From contig JBATUR010000063.1 in NCBI GenBank assembly GCA_049671305.1, forward strand, positions 1 through 12,026: a stretch of 12,026 nucleotides of DNA. Reading direction: 5' to 3'. Positions within the stretch are counted from its first letter, which is position 1. Each line of letters opens with the position of its first letter. Of this stretch, positions 1-6,673 are shown in pieces. The notes under the pieces were generated by a model, which was given only the letters and a program-made list of their open reading frames with translations, searched no databases and was not told where the DNA came from. Both the position numbers and the translations under genes were made by a program. Origin of the DNA: CADCTM01 sp049671305. Its GTDB lineage: Bacteria; Cyanobacteriota; Cyanobacteriia; Cyanobacteriales; Coleofasciculaceae.

Positions 1-1931
1 AATTCATTGCTTGGGTTCATCGAGAAATAAGCGATTTGCCCTTTAACTCGCTCTGCCATAGCGGCAACTAAAGGATCATCAGCATTGAGAACCGCGTAAC
101 CTTTCGGGCTAACAGCTTCTACCACCACACTCTTAAGTTGAGCCATTTGTTCGACGGTTTCGATATCGCCAATACCTAAATGATCGGCAGCAATATTTAA
201 AACCACGCCAATATCACAAGTTTCAAACGCCAAACCCGACCGCAAAATACCACCCCGTGCCGTTTCCAACACAGCCACTTCTACTGTCGGGTCTTTGAGG
301 ATCACTTGAGCGCTTTGAGGTCCTGTGGTATCGCCTTTTTCTACCACATGATCATTGACATAAATGCCGTCAGTTGTCGTGAAACCAACAACCTGTCCTG
401 TTTGGCGGTAAATATGAGCAATCAATCGCGATGTTGTCGTTTTACCGTTTGTCCCGGTAATGGAAATAATGGGAATGCGACCAGATTTACCGTTGGGGAA
501 CAGCATATCCATCACTGGTGCGGCAACGTTGCGCGGCAAACCTTGACTGGGACAGACGTGCATCCGGAAGCCAGGAGCGGCATTAACCTCTACAATTACA
601 CCGTCTACGTCCCGTATAGGCTGACTAATATCCGGTGTCACCACGTCGATGCCAGCGATGTCTAGACCAATAATTTTGGCAACTCGTTGTGCTAGCCAAA
701 TATTTTCCGGGTGGATGTCGTCGGTGCGGTCTACAGCAATACCGCCTGTACTGAGGTTAGCGGTTGCCCGTAGGTAACAAACAGCTCCCGAATCAATAAC
801 TGTATCTAAGGTATAGCCCTGACGTTTCAACAAATCCAGACCAGTGCTATCTACGATAATTTTGGTCAGAATATTAGAATGTCCTTCGCCGCGATTGGGG
901 TCTTTGTTAGTTTGGTCAATCAGTTCTTGTACTGTTAACTTACCATCACCAATCACATGAGCCGGAATCCGCTCTGCTACTGCCACTAATTTGCCATTAA
1001 TTACCAATACTCGATGGTCGGTGCCGCGATAAAAGCGTTCTATAATTACCGCTTGCGAGACTTCTTTGGCAAAGTCATAGGCTTTTTCGGCATCGCTCCA
1101 GTTATTAATATCGATGGTGATGCCGCGTCCGTGATTACCATCTAGGGGTTTAATGACAATTGGATAGCCGCCGACATCTTCAATAGCGGTTTCTAGTTCA
1201 TCCAAGTAGTTAATTACTGTACCACGAGGGACTGGCACTCCGGCATCCCGGAGGATTTGTTTTGTGCCTTCTTTATCGCAGGCAAGCTCAACGCCCAATA
1301 TCCCAGAATAGTTGCTTAAGGTTGCCTGGATGCGTTTTTGATGGACGCCGTAACCTAGCTGAATCATTGCTCTTGCTCCCAGAGGCATCCAGGGGATATC
1401 TCTGGCTTCGGCTTCTTTGACTAGGGTTTCTGTGCTCGGTCCCAGGGCAGCATCACGGGCTAAATTTTCTAAGTCTTTAATGTCTTGTTCTAGTTCATCT
1501 TGGTGATAAGTGCCTCGATCAACAATACTTTGGCAAAGCCGCACTGCTGCCCTTGCGGCATATCGTCCGGCTTGTTCGTCCACATACTCAATGACGACTT
1601 GATAAACTCCGGGTGTGGCAGTTTCTCTAGTGCGACCAAATCCGACGGGCATTCCTGCTAGTTGTTGGAGTTCTAAGGCGACGTGTTCGATAATGTGTCC
1701 CATCATCGTACCCCGCTTGACACGACTCAAAAAGCCCCCGGGAACACCTGGTGAACAGAAGTGTTCATGTAGACTGGGCAGTGTTGTTAGTAGTCCTTCA
1801 TAAAAGCCGGGAATTTCGTCAGAGGGTTTTTCGGCTAGTTCCTCTAAGTCAAGACGCATGACAACTAATTTTTGGCGTCGAATGCTCCAGTAGTTGGGTC
1901 CGCGTAATGGCTGGATTTTTAGAATTCTCAT
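1..1931 (-). CDS. cphA: Cyanophycin synthetase CphA1, N-terminal 643 codons (3' end beyond the window)
   Basis: Cytoplasmic enzyme that makes cyanophycin (multi-L-arginyl-poly-L-aspartate) by ATP-dependent addition of Asp to the backbone and Arg to its side chains. The reading frame is open from ATG 1931 to the window edge, and the start MRILKIQPLRGPNYWS matches the usual CphA N-terminus. Visible parts: N-terminal domain (about residues 1-160), ATP-grasp domain (about 215-480) with the nucleotide-binding stretch VIKPLDGNHGRG around K261, and the start of the Mur-ligase-like domain with the P-loop GTNGKTT at 493-499. The intact P-loop argues for CphA1 rather than CphA2. Cyanobacterial CphA1 is about 870-900 aa, so roughly the last 250 residues are missing because of the window edge, not a mutation. 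No clear Shine-Dalgarno sequence precedes the start. It lies downstream of cphB in the same orientation, but with a long gap and its own candidate NtcA-type promoter. Confidence 0.97.
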   Translation of the reverse strand, partial: MRILKIQPLRGPNYWSIRRQKLVVMRLDLEELAEKPSDEIPGFYEGLLTTLPSLHEHFCSPGVPGGFLSRVKRGTMMGHIIEHVALELQQLAGMPVGFGRTRETATPGVYQVVIEYVDEQAGRYAARAAVRLCQSIVDRGTYHQDELEQDIKDLENLARDAALGPSTETLVKEAEARDIPWMPLGARAMIQLGYGVHQKRIQATLSNYSGILGVELACDKEGTKQILRDAGVPVPRGTVINYLDELETAIEDVGGYPIVIKPLDGNHGRGITIDINNWSDAEKAYDFAKEVSQAVIIERFYRGTDHRVLVINGKLVAVAERIPAHVIGDGKLTVQELIDQTNKDPNRGEGHSNILTKIIVDSTGLDLLKRQGYTLDTVIDSGAVCYLRATANLSTGGIAVDRTDDIHPENIWLAQRVAKIIGLDIAGIDVVTPDISQPIRDVDGVIVEVNAAPGFRMHVCPSQGLPRNVAAPVMDMLFPNGKSGRIPIISITGTNGKTTTSRLIAHIYRQTGQVVGFTTTDGIYVNDHVVEKGDTTGPQSAQVILKDPTVEVAVLETARGGILRSGLAFETCDIGVVLNIAADHLGIGDIETVEQMAQLKSVVVEAVSPKGYAVLNADDPLVAAMAERVKGQIAYFSMNPSNE

Positions 1932-2181
1932 ACAATTTTTTGACTCTTGGTATTCGCTTTCAATAGTTCGATTGAAGAAGTAATTAGCTAAAAATACGTC
2001 TTTTTGTCGTCTTTGGCTCAGGGTTTGCCCAGTCGTATCTTGACTTGATGTTAGATTGATTTTGGCTTGCGGCAATTGCTTTCATTAAAATTTAAGCTAA
2101 TTTTTGGTTGGGCGTGGGAACCAGAGCCGAGAAATCTTGTACTCCAATGCTCAATCAATTCAGGGCTGCCTCCATAAGTCT

Positions 2182-2223
2182 AGGATAGGGAAATTTTGCG
2201 TTTTGTTGAGTAAAAATTTTAAC
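2182..2223 (-). promoter_or_regulatory. Candidate NtcA-activated (class II) promoter for cphA
   Basis: Read on the minus strand, GTTAAAATTTTTAC (2223-2210) fits the relaxed NtcA box GTN10AC, with one perfect half site (TAC) against the consensus GTAN8TAC. It is followed 22 nt downstream by TATCCT (2187-2182), which fits the -10 pattern TAN3T. The known spacing for NtcA-activated promoters is about 20-24 nt. Transcription would start near 2175. NtcA is the global nitrogen regulator of cyanobacteria and is known to bind upstream of cph genes in Anabaena; its action here is inferred. Confidence 0.55.
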
Positions 2224-2262
2224 GAAAATCCATAAGTTTCCAGTTGGGTCATTCACAAATTG

Positions 2263-2284
2263 GAGTCCTTGTCAAGAAGGACTC
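2263..2284. repeat. Perfect 8-bp hairpin in the cphA upstream region
   Basis: GAGTCCTT (2263-2270) and AAGGACTC (2277-2284) are perfect inverted copies around a 6-nt loop. Neither strand has a T-run after the stem, so it is not a typical intrinsic terminator. It sits about 40 bp upstream of the candidate NtcA box and could be a protein-binding site, or a structure in read-through RNA from cphB. Confidence 0.5.
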
Positions 2285-2405
2285 TCTTGTTGAGTAGATT
2301 AGTTTGTCCGAGGGTCACCATAAATCACTAGGCTTAAACTTCAGCGTTAATGCCAATACAGTTTAAAGTGCAAACTTAGTTTCTAGCTTTAAAAAGCCAT
2401 CTAAC

Positions 2406-2420
2406 TGTTCATGATGAACA
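2406..2420. promoter_or_regulatory. 15-bp operator-like palindrome upstream of cphA
   Basis: TGTTCAT-G-ATGAACA is a perfect 7-bp inverted repeat around one central base, the geometry of a dimeric repressor site. It does not fit the NtcA, Fur, Zur or LexA consensus as I know them. It lies about 185 bp upstream of the NtcA-box candidate. A regulatory role is inference from symmetry and position only. Confidence 0.35.
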
Positions 2421-2521
2421 CTTTTGCAGTTTAAGTTTTGATGATTTGCTGGGCGATTAGACAACGCTGGGAATTTGTCTGATTTTTGGCAGGGAACTTA
2501 GAAAATTGGGGTTATTGTACT

Positions 2522-2568
2522 GGGTAAACTAATTGCCGGCATCAAGTTTCCCAGAACTTAGCTTACCC
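2522..2568 (-). repeat. Long stem-loop downstream of cphB
   Basis: GGGTAAACTAA (2522-2532) pairs with TTAGCTTACCC (2558-2568) over 11 positions with one mismatch. In RNA made from the minus strand that mismatch is a U-G wobble, so the stem would be continuous in the cphB transcript. The loop is 25 nt. No U-tract follows, so it may stabilise a 3' end or attenuate read-through rather than act as a simple terminator. Confidence 0.45.
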
Positions 2569-2590
2569 TTGTGAATAACTTTGTGAAAGG

Positions 2591-2606
2591 GCATCAGTTT
2601 TGATGC
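2591..2606. terminator. Short hairpin just after the cphB stop codon
   Basis: GCATCA-GTTT-TGATGC is a perfect 6-bp stem with a 4-nt loop, 38 nt beyond the cphB stop on the minus strand. TTTT follows it on the plus strand, which reads like a weak intrinsic terminator in that direction, but no plus-strand gene leads into it. On the minus strand the stem is preceded by AAAA and followed by CCTTTC, a poor U-tract. A weak cphB terminator or RNA 3'-end structure is possible. Confidence 0.3.
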
Positions 2607-2644
2607 TTTTAGGTTAGGCGATCCAGCGATCAGTTCCTTAAATG

Positions 2645-3514
2645 TTAGCCATCCTGAGAGACGAGGGATCGCTTGTGTAAATGATAGCGATCGCCATAAC
2701 TAAGAATATGAACTCGTAGATTATGCAGGCTGAGTGGGTCGGTTGCACCAACATCGGGATAGTTAGTGTGCTGCATTTCACCTGGATCAACAATGGTGAC
2801 TGTTCCTTTGCCCATTACTTGCAATACGCCGTCTCGCTCAAACAGGGCACAAGTGTCTTCGTCTATGCCAATTCCTAGGAGTTCTGGGTGGGCAGCAACG
2901 GCGCTCATCAAACGTGCCATGCGGTTACGATTGTGAAAATGTTGATCTACTATCACTTCGGGGATCATCCCTAAGCCTGTTGCCATGTCCACTAAGGAAC
3001 GATTGGGTGATTCACCGCTCCCTCCGCCTGCAATCATGTGATGACCCATGACGGCTGCTCCAGCGCTGGTTCCAGCTAGGGTAATTTCTCCTTGTTGAAC
3101 ACGTCGGCGCACGAGTTCCATCATGGGTGTGTCGGCAAGCAGTCCACACAAGCGTAGTTGGTCGCCACCAGTCATGAAGACGCCGGTACATTCTTCGATG
3201 TATGCTTGGATTTTTGGGTCTTCGGTTTGGGCGCGGTCGCGAATGTCGAGAACTTGGATTTCTTTTGCCCCCATGTCGCTAAAAATCTTCTTATAGCGAT
3301 CGCCAATGATCACAGGTTCTCGTGAGGCTGAAGGAATAATCGCCAGACGTGCCTCTACTGAACCTGAACGCCCAAAAAACGTATGCAGGATTTCTCGTCC
3401 GTGGACTTTATCTTCAGCACCGCCGATCACCAAAATTGCGGTTTTAGTAGATTGAGGCATTCTCGTTTCGTGGTCTTGAGCTTCTAATTGCTGCATAATG
3501 TTGATTTTGGGCAT
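2645..3514 (-). CDS. cphB: Cyanophycinase CphB
   Basis: Serine-type exopeptidase of family S51 that cleaves cyanophycin to beta-Asp-Arg dipeptides in the cytoplasm. The 289-aa product has the family hallmarks: VIGGAEDK near 29-36, GVFMTGGDQLRL near 111-122, the nucleophile motif AGTSAGAAVMG with catalytic Ser at about 150, the Gly-rich GGGSGESPNRS near 163-173, and VDQHFHNRNRMARL near 189-202. Family members are usually about 270-300 aa, so it looks complete. The ATG at 3514 is used here. An internal ATG at 3460 (MPQSTKTAILVIGG) is a plausible alternative start, because the first 18 residues precede the conserved region and neither start has a strong Shine-Dalgarno sequence. It precedes cphA in the same orientation, the usual cyanobacterial order, so breakdown and synthesis enzymes are genetically linked. 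Confidence 0.97.
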   Translation of the reverse strand: MPKINIMQQLEAQDHETRMPQSTKTAILVIGGAEDKVHGREILHTFFGRSGSVEARLAIIPSASREPVIIGDRYKKIFSDMGAKEIQVLDIRDRAQTEDPKIQAYIEECTGVFMTGGDQLRLCGLLADTPMMELVRRRVQQGEITLAGTSAGAAVMGHHMIAGGGSGESPNRSLVDMATGLGMIPEVIVDQHFHNRNRMARLMSAVAAHPELLGIGIDEDTCALFERDGVLQVMGKGTVTIVDPGEMQHTNYPDVGATDPLSLHNLRVHILSYGDRYHLHKRSLVSQDG

Positions 3515-3767
3515 GAGTGTTGAGTCAAAGGCTTGAGTTTTAAAGTGTCTGAAGCAATGTCCTTAAATAATGCGATTGTGACTCTAGCTTGACTAGTGGA
3601 GGTGGGCATAATTAAACACAAACACCTGATAGTTTAAAGTGATTCGGCGTTTCTGTGCTACAACGCGAGCAACTACCGCTTCTTTGGAGGCAGAGTATTT
3701 TGAGCCTTAATACTTTAGCTGACAACAGGAAACCAGCTTTTTGCTGTGGCAATCATCAGTTTCTCCA

Positions 3768-3790
3768 GCATGATTCTTAAAGAATGATGC
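3768..3790. promoter_or_regulatory. 23-bp near-palindrome upstream of trmD, operator-like
   Basis: GCATGATTCTT (3768-3778) and AAGAATGATGC (3780-3790) are inverted copies with one mismatched pair around a single central A. The element ends about 18 bp before a TATAAT hexamer (3809-3814), so a bound dimer would cover the -35 region of a rightward promoter. The right arm could also pair with TGGCAATCAT further upstream. The regulator is unknown. Confidence 0.4.
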
Positions 3791-3808
3791 CATATTTGAA
3801 CTATTTGT

Positions 3809-3814
3809 TATAAT
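3809..3814 (+). promoter_or_regulatory. Candidate -10 box for trmD
   Basis: TATAAT matches the bacterial -10 consensus exactly. No good -35 box lies about 17 bp upstream, and the stretch is AT-rich, so this is a weak call. It would give a leader of about 165 nt before the GTG start of trmD. Confidence 0.3.
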
Positions 3815-3987
3815 ATACCTTTCATTTACCAGGCGATGTGCTTAAAATATTTTTCTTAAGTACGCTTGTGTTTATTTAAAAAATTAGCAGGTTTGAGAAG
3901 CTGATGCTTGTGTTCTCGACTGGCTACCTAAATTAAACTTCTCGCTTCACAGTCCACACACAATTTGATAGCTTCAATTAATCTTCT

Positions 3988-4689
3988 GTGCGATTTGATG
4001 TTGTTACTCTATTCCCCGACTTCTTTACCTCTCCCCTCGATTCTGGACTGCTGGGTAAAGCTTTACGCCAACAAATTGCCCAAGTAAATTTAATTAATCC
4101 CCGCGACTTCACAACTGATAAACACCATCGAGTTGATGATGAACCTTATGGTGGTGGTGTGGGAATGTTGATGAAGCCAGACCCAATTTTTGCGGCTGTT
4201 GAATCATTACCAATTTTACCTCGCCGCGATGTCATTCTGATGACACCTCAAGGCAAACCATTAAATCAGCCAATGTTAACTGAATTAGCGGCAGATTATG
4301 ACCAGTTGGTGGTGATTTGCGGACATTATGAGGGTGTTGATGAACGAGTTTTGAACATAGTCACCCGTGAAATATCTTTAGGCGATTTTGTCTTAACTTG
4401 TGGCGAAATTCCAGCACTGGCGCTGATTAATGGCGTGATTAGGTTACGACCAGGAACAGTTGGCAAAGCAGAATCTCTGAAATTAGAAAGTTTTGAAGAT
4501 GGTTTGCTGGATTATCCTCAATATACAAGACCTGCTGAATTTCGGGGCTGGAAAGTGCCAGATGTCTTGTTGTCAGGAAATCATGGAAAAATTGCTGACT
4601 GGCGCAAAGAACAGCAAATTCAGAGAACACGCGATCGCCGACCAGATTTATACGCTGAATGGCAGAAGACTTCCGAAGACCATATTTAA
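3988..4689 (+). CDS. trmD: tRNA (guanine37-N1)-methyltransferase TrmD
   Basis: SPOUT-class methyltransferase that makes m1G at position 37, next to the anticodon, of tRNAs reading codons that start with C plus some Pro/Arg tRNAs. This prevents +1 frameshifting. The 233-aa length is normal. Visible motifs: MRFDVVTLFPDFF at the N-terminus, DDEPYGGGVGMLMKPDP (50-66), CGHYEGVDERV in the SAM-binding knot (111-121), GDFVLTCGEIPALALINGV (132-150) and the catalytic-region motif FEDGLLDYPQYTRP (169-182), with Asp171 at the position of the general base. The start is GTG at 3988; the residues after it match the family N-terminus directly and there is no nearby ATG alternative. No Shine-Dalgarno sequence is visible. 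The gene appears to stand alone: rpsP, rimM and rplS, its usual partners in many other bacteria, are absent. Confidence 0.96.
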   Translation: MRFDVVTLFPDFFTSPLDSGLLGKALRQQIAQVNLINPRDFTTDKHHRVDDEPYGGGVGMLMKPDPIFAAVESLPILPRRDVILMTPQGKPLNQPMLTELAADYDQLVVICGHYEGVDERVLNIVTREISLGDFVLTCGEIPALALINGVIRLRPGTVGKAESLKLESFEDGLLDYPQYTRPAEFRGWKVPDVLLSGNHGKIADWRKEQQIQRTRDRRPDLYAEWQKTSEDHI

Positions 4690-4749
4690 TACAATAGAAA
4701 AGTGTTGCTTCCCCTAAAAATGCGGAAAGCTGCCAGATCAAGCTGTATC

Positions 4750-4797
4750 CTACCTTACTAACAATCACCAAAAAAACCAAATTGGTTAGTTGGGTAG
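4750..4797. repeat. Imperfect long hairpin between trmD and the DUF1517 pair
   Basis: CTACC (4750-4754) with ACTAAC (4757-4762) pairs with GTTAGT (4785-4790) and GGTAG (4793-4797). That gives 11 Watson-Crick pairs, one G-T and one mismatch around a 22-nt loop. Nested in it is a 13-bp palindrome, AACCAA-A-TTGGTT (4775-4787). No T-run follows, so a factor-independent terminator is not clear. It could mark the trmD 3' end or fold in the leader of the next gene. Confidence 0.4.
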
Positions 4798-4843
4798 CAT
4801 TCCACTTTATTAAAAAACCTTCAGCAGTAGGAATTATATTCAA

Positions 4844-5851
4844 ATGCTCAAGAAAATTAACTTTAAATTCCTGTTTACGACGGCTTTATTTTTTACCTTT
4901 CTTAACAGCATCGAACTACCAATACTCAATAGCGAGTTAGCCTCAGTTAATATTAGCGACAAAGCTTTTGCCAGAAGTAGCGGTGGACGTGGCGGCGGCG
5001 GTTCTTTTCGCGGCGGTTCTCGTGGCGGAAGTAGTGGCGGTTCTCGTGGGGGAGGAGGTAGTTCTGGTTATGGCGGCGGTGGCAGTAGTGTAATTATTGC
5101 TCCTGGTGGTGGCTATGGTGGCTATGGAGGCTATGGAGGCGGCGGTTTCGGGTTTTTTCCAGGCTTTCTGTTGATGGGTAGTTTTGGACTATTTGGTTTG
5201 ATGCTCTTTTCTATGTTGGCAAATCGCAATCAAGCCGCAGGAAGTTATGGCAACAATTTGAATGCAATTAATAAGGAGTTAAATAATAATATTGTAACCG
5301 TTAGCAAATTACAAGTTGCTCTGTTTTCCCAAACTGAAGGATTACAATCTCAGTTATCGGAATTAACGCTGAGAGTTGATACCAGCACACCCGAAGGCTT
5401 GTTTGAATTATTGCAAGAATCAGCATTAGTTTTGCTACGAAATTCAGAAAATTGGAGTCATGTTCAAGCAAGCTCAGAAACGCTATCAATTGAGAAAGCT
5501 GACTCAGTTTTTAATCAACTTTCTCTACAAGAACGCAGCAAATTTAATGCAGAAACCTTAACAAATGTTCAGGGTGCAGTTAAACAAAAAGAAGTTGTAG
5601 TTCCTGGTTTAGAAGAAGATCCAGCAGCTTATATTGTCGTAACCTTGTTGGTTGGTACAGCAGATGATAAGCCTTTATTTGAGGAAGTACGAAGCATAGA
5701 AACCCTGAAAAAAGCATTAGAAAGAGTTGCCTCGGTGCCTCCCGACTATCTGATGACTTTTGAGGTGTTGTGGAGTCCTCAAGTTGAAGAAGATAGCCTG
5801 ACTTATGATGAATTATTGACAGAATATACAGATATGGTGCAGATTGCGTGA
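4844..5851 (+). CDS. DUF1517-family membrane or exported protein with Gly-rich linker
   Basis: 335 aa. Layout: Lys-rich start and hydrophobic segment (about 8-21, signal peptide or anchor), a Gly/Ser/Arg-rich low-complexity stretch (47-101), a hydrophobic probable membrane segment FFPGFLLMGSFGLFGLML (104-121), then the DUF1517 domain (about 148-335) with ending motif YLMTFEVLWSPQ. DUF1517 proteins occur in cyanobacteria and plastids. The Arabidopsis member FLAP1 (from memory) is a thylakoid/envelope protein affecting photoprotection in fluctuating light; no biochemical activity is known to me. By analogy this one may sit in the thylakoid or plasma membrane with a soluble domain. The start ATG at 4844 has AGGA about 12 nt upstream. 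The stop overlaps the start of a second DUF1517 gene, so the two are very likely cotranscribed. Confidence 0.88.
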   Translation: MLKKINFKFLFTTALFFTFLNSIELPILNSELASVNISDKAFARSSGGRGGGGSFRGGSRGGSSGGSRGGGGSSGYGGGGSSVIIAPGGGYGGYGGYGGGGFGFFPGFLLMGSFGLFGLMLFSMLANRNQAAGSYGNNLNAINKELNNNIVTVSKLQVALFSQTEGLQSQLSELTLRVDTSTPEGLFELLQESALVLLRNSENWSHVQASSETLSIEKADSVFNQLSLQERSKFNAETLTNVQGAVKQKEVVVPGLEEDPAAYIVVTLLVGTADDKPLFEEVRSIETLKKALERVASVPPDYLMTFEVLWSPQVEEDSLTYDELLTEYTDMVQIA

Positions 5852-6435
5852 ATAAGATGAATGAACTAGAAAATGATATCGTTACGATTAGTAAGTTACA
5901 AGTTGCTCTCAAAAGTTCCGCTGCTTCGTTGCAATCTGAACTTTCTCAACTTACCTTAGAAGCAGACACAGAAACCACCGCAGGTTTGAAGAAACTGTTA
6001 GAAGATACGGTTGTCGCGCTGTTGAGAAATACTGATTGGACTCATGTTTTTGGTAGTTCAGAAACAATTAGTAACCGAGAAGCAGCGGAAACTGTTTTTA
6101 ATCGACTTTCGATTGAGGAACGCAGTAAGTTTAGTGCAGAAACGCTGACTAATGTTGATGGTAAAATTCGGCAACGAGAGTTAATTGAGCCTGAAAAAAA
6201 TGAGGACGGTGCGGCTTATATTGTGGTAACTTTGTTGATTGGAACTGCTGATGATCGTCCTTTGTTTGCCTCAATTGATACAGCAGAGGAAATGCAGGAA
6301 ACCTTGAAGCAAGTTGCTGCGATGCAGTTAGATTATTTGATGGTATTTGAGTTGCTTTGGAGTCCGCAGGTAGACACAGATACCCTGACTGAGGCGGAGT
6401 TGGCAAAGGAGTATGGAGAGTTGTTGGCAATTTAA
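5848..6435 (+). CDS. Second DUF1517-domain protein, soluble paralogue of the preceding gene
   Basis: 195 aa, consisting almost entirely of the DUF1517 domain, with no signal peptide, Gly-rich linker or membrane segment. It aligns along its whole length with residues about 145-335 of the preceding protein. Shared blocks include IVT(V/I)SKLQVAL, SLQ or LQSQL-type helix, ERSKF(N/S)AETLTNV, AAYIVVTLL(V/I)GTADD and (T/V)FE(V/L)LWSPQV. This indicates a tandem duplication that kept only the C-terminal domain. The GTG at 5848 overlaps the upstream TGA by 4 nt; an ATG at 5857 is a near-equal alternative, giving 192 aa. The overlap suggests translational coupling. The protein is probably cytoplasmic and could pair with its membrane-anchored neighbour, but that is inference. 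Confidence 0.85.
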   Translation: MNKMNELENDIVTISKLQVALKSSAASLQSELSQLTLEADTETTAGLKKLLEDTVVALLRNTDWTHVFGSSETISNREAAETVFNRLSIEERSKFSAETLTNVDGKIRQRELIEPEKNEDGAAYIVVTLLIGTADDRPLFASIDTAEEMQETLKQVAAMQLDYLMVFELLWSPQVDTDTLTEAELAKEYGELLAI

Positions 6436-6453
6436 AGACAAAAATGAACTTAC

Positions 6454-6492
6454 TTACCATATTGTGCCAAAGTTGTCATCATACTTATGGTA
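6454..6492. repeat. Inverted repeat after the DUF1517 pair
   Basis: TACCATA (6454-6460) and TATGGTA (6486-6492) are perfect 7-bp inverted copies with a 25-nt spacer, 19 bp after the stop codon. A TTTTT follows about 10 nt later. It may be a weak terminator for the DUF1517 operon. The remaining intergenic DNA up to 6673 is AT-rich, with a second small stem, AGAATG/CATTCT (6539-6558), and no gene that I can see. Confidence 0.3.
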
Positions 6493-6673
6493 GTATTGCT
6501 GATTTTTGCTATTGATCCGTGATTGGAGATATTGTGAGAGAATGTTACTGGTCATTCTGAGAAATGAGCATTATTTTTAATAAACGTAAAAATTTCATCT
6601 TATAAGTCACATAAATTGGAAAAATAAGTAAAAATACGGGTAGCCCATTTTACGAACCGAGTCGGTGTAGTTA

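Larger units (their letters stand above)
1932..2644. other. cphB-cphA intergenic region, 713 bp, no gene seen
   Basis: No convincing ORF, tRNA or transposon end is visible. The stretch is AT-rich and holds, in the direction of transcription (right to left): a short hairpin 38 nt past the cphB stop (2591-2606), a long stem (2522-2568), a 15-bp palindrome (2406-2420), a perfect 8-bp hairpin (2263-2284) and an NtcA-type promoter candidate (2182-2223). The leader from that promoter to the cphA start would be about 240 nt. In Anabaena sp. PCC 7120 cphB1 and cphA1 are known to be cotranscribed, with extra cphA1 transcription. The layout here fits that arrangement, but this is inference by analogy. 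Confidence 0.7.
3515..3987. other. Divergent intergenic region between cphB and trmD, 473 bp, no gene seen
   Basis: This holds the upstream regions of cphB (leftward) and trmD (rightward). I see no ORF of note and no tRNA. It contains a 23-bp near-palindrome (3768-3790), a TATAAT match (3809-3814) and an 11-bp word, AGTTTAAAGTG (3631-3641), that also occurs upstream of cphA (2360-2370). No NtcA box with the correct spacing was found for cphB by eye. Confidence 0.6.

Noticed and set aside
306..665. Plus-strand ORF of 119 codons
   Set aside because: It lies wholly inside cphA on the opposite strand, with no family resemblance; the cphA frame is continuous and conserved here.
1..1931. cphA as a truncated pseudogene
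   Set aside because: The frame is open and conserved to the first base of the window; the missing C-terminus is due only to the window edge.
1932..2644. Possible tRNA or small RNA gene in the long intergenic gap
   Set aside because: No cloverleaf, T-loop motif or CCA-type end was visible; the hairpins present are isolated.
4439..4843. Minus-strand ORF of 134 codons over the trmD 3' end
   Set aside because: Antisense to conserved TrmD sequence for most of its length. Its composition looks random and no start signal supports it.
4975..5150. Repeat array or mobile element suggested by repeated GGCGGC/GGTGGC units
   Set aside because: It is in-frame coding DNA for the Gly/Ser-rich linker of the DUF1517 protein; the periodicity is that of codons.
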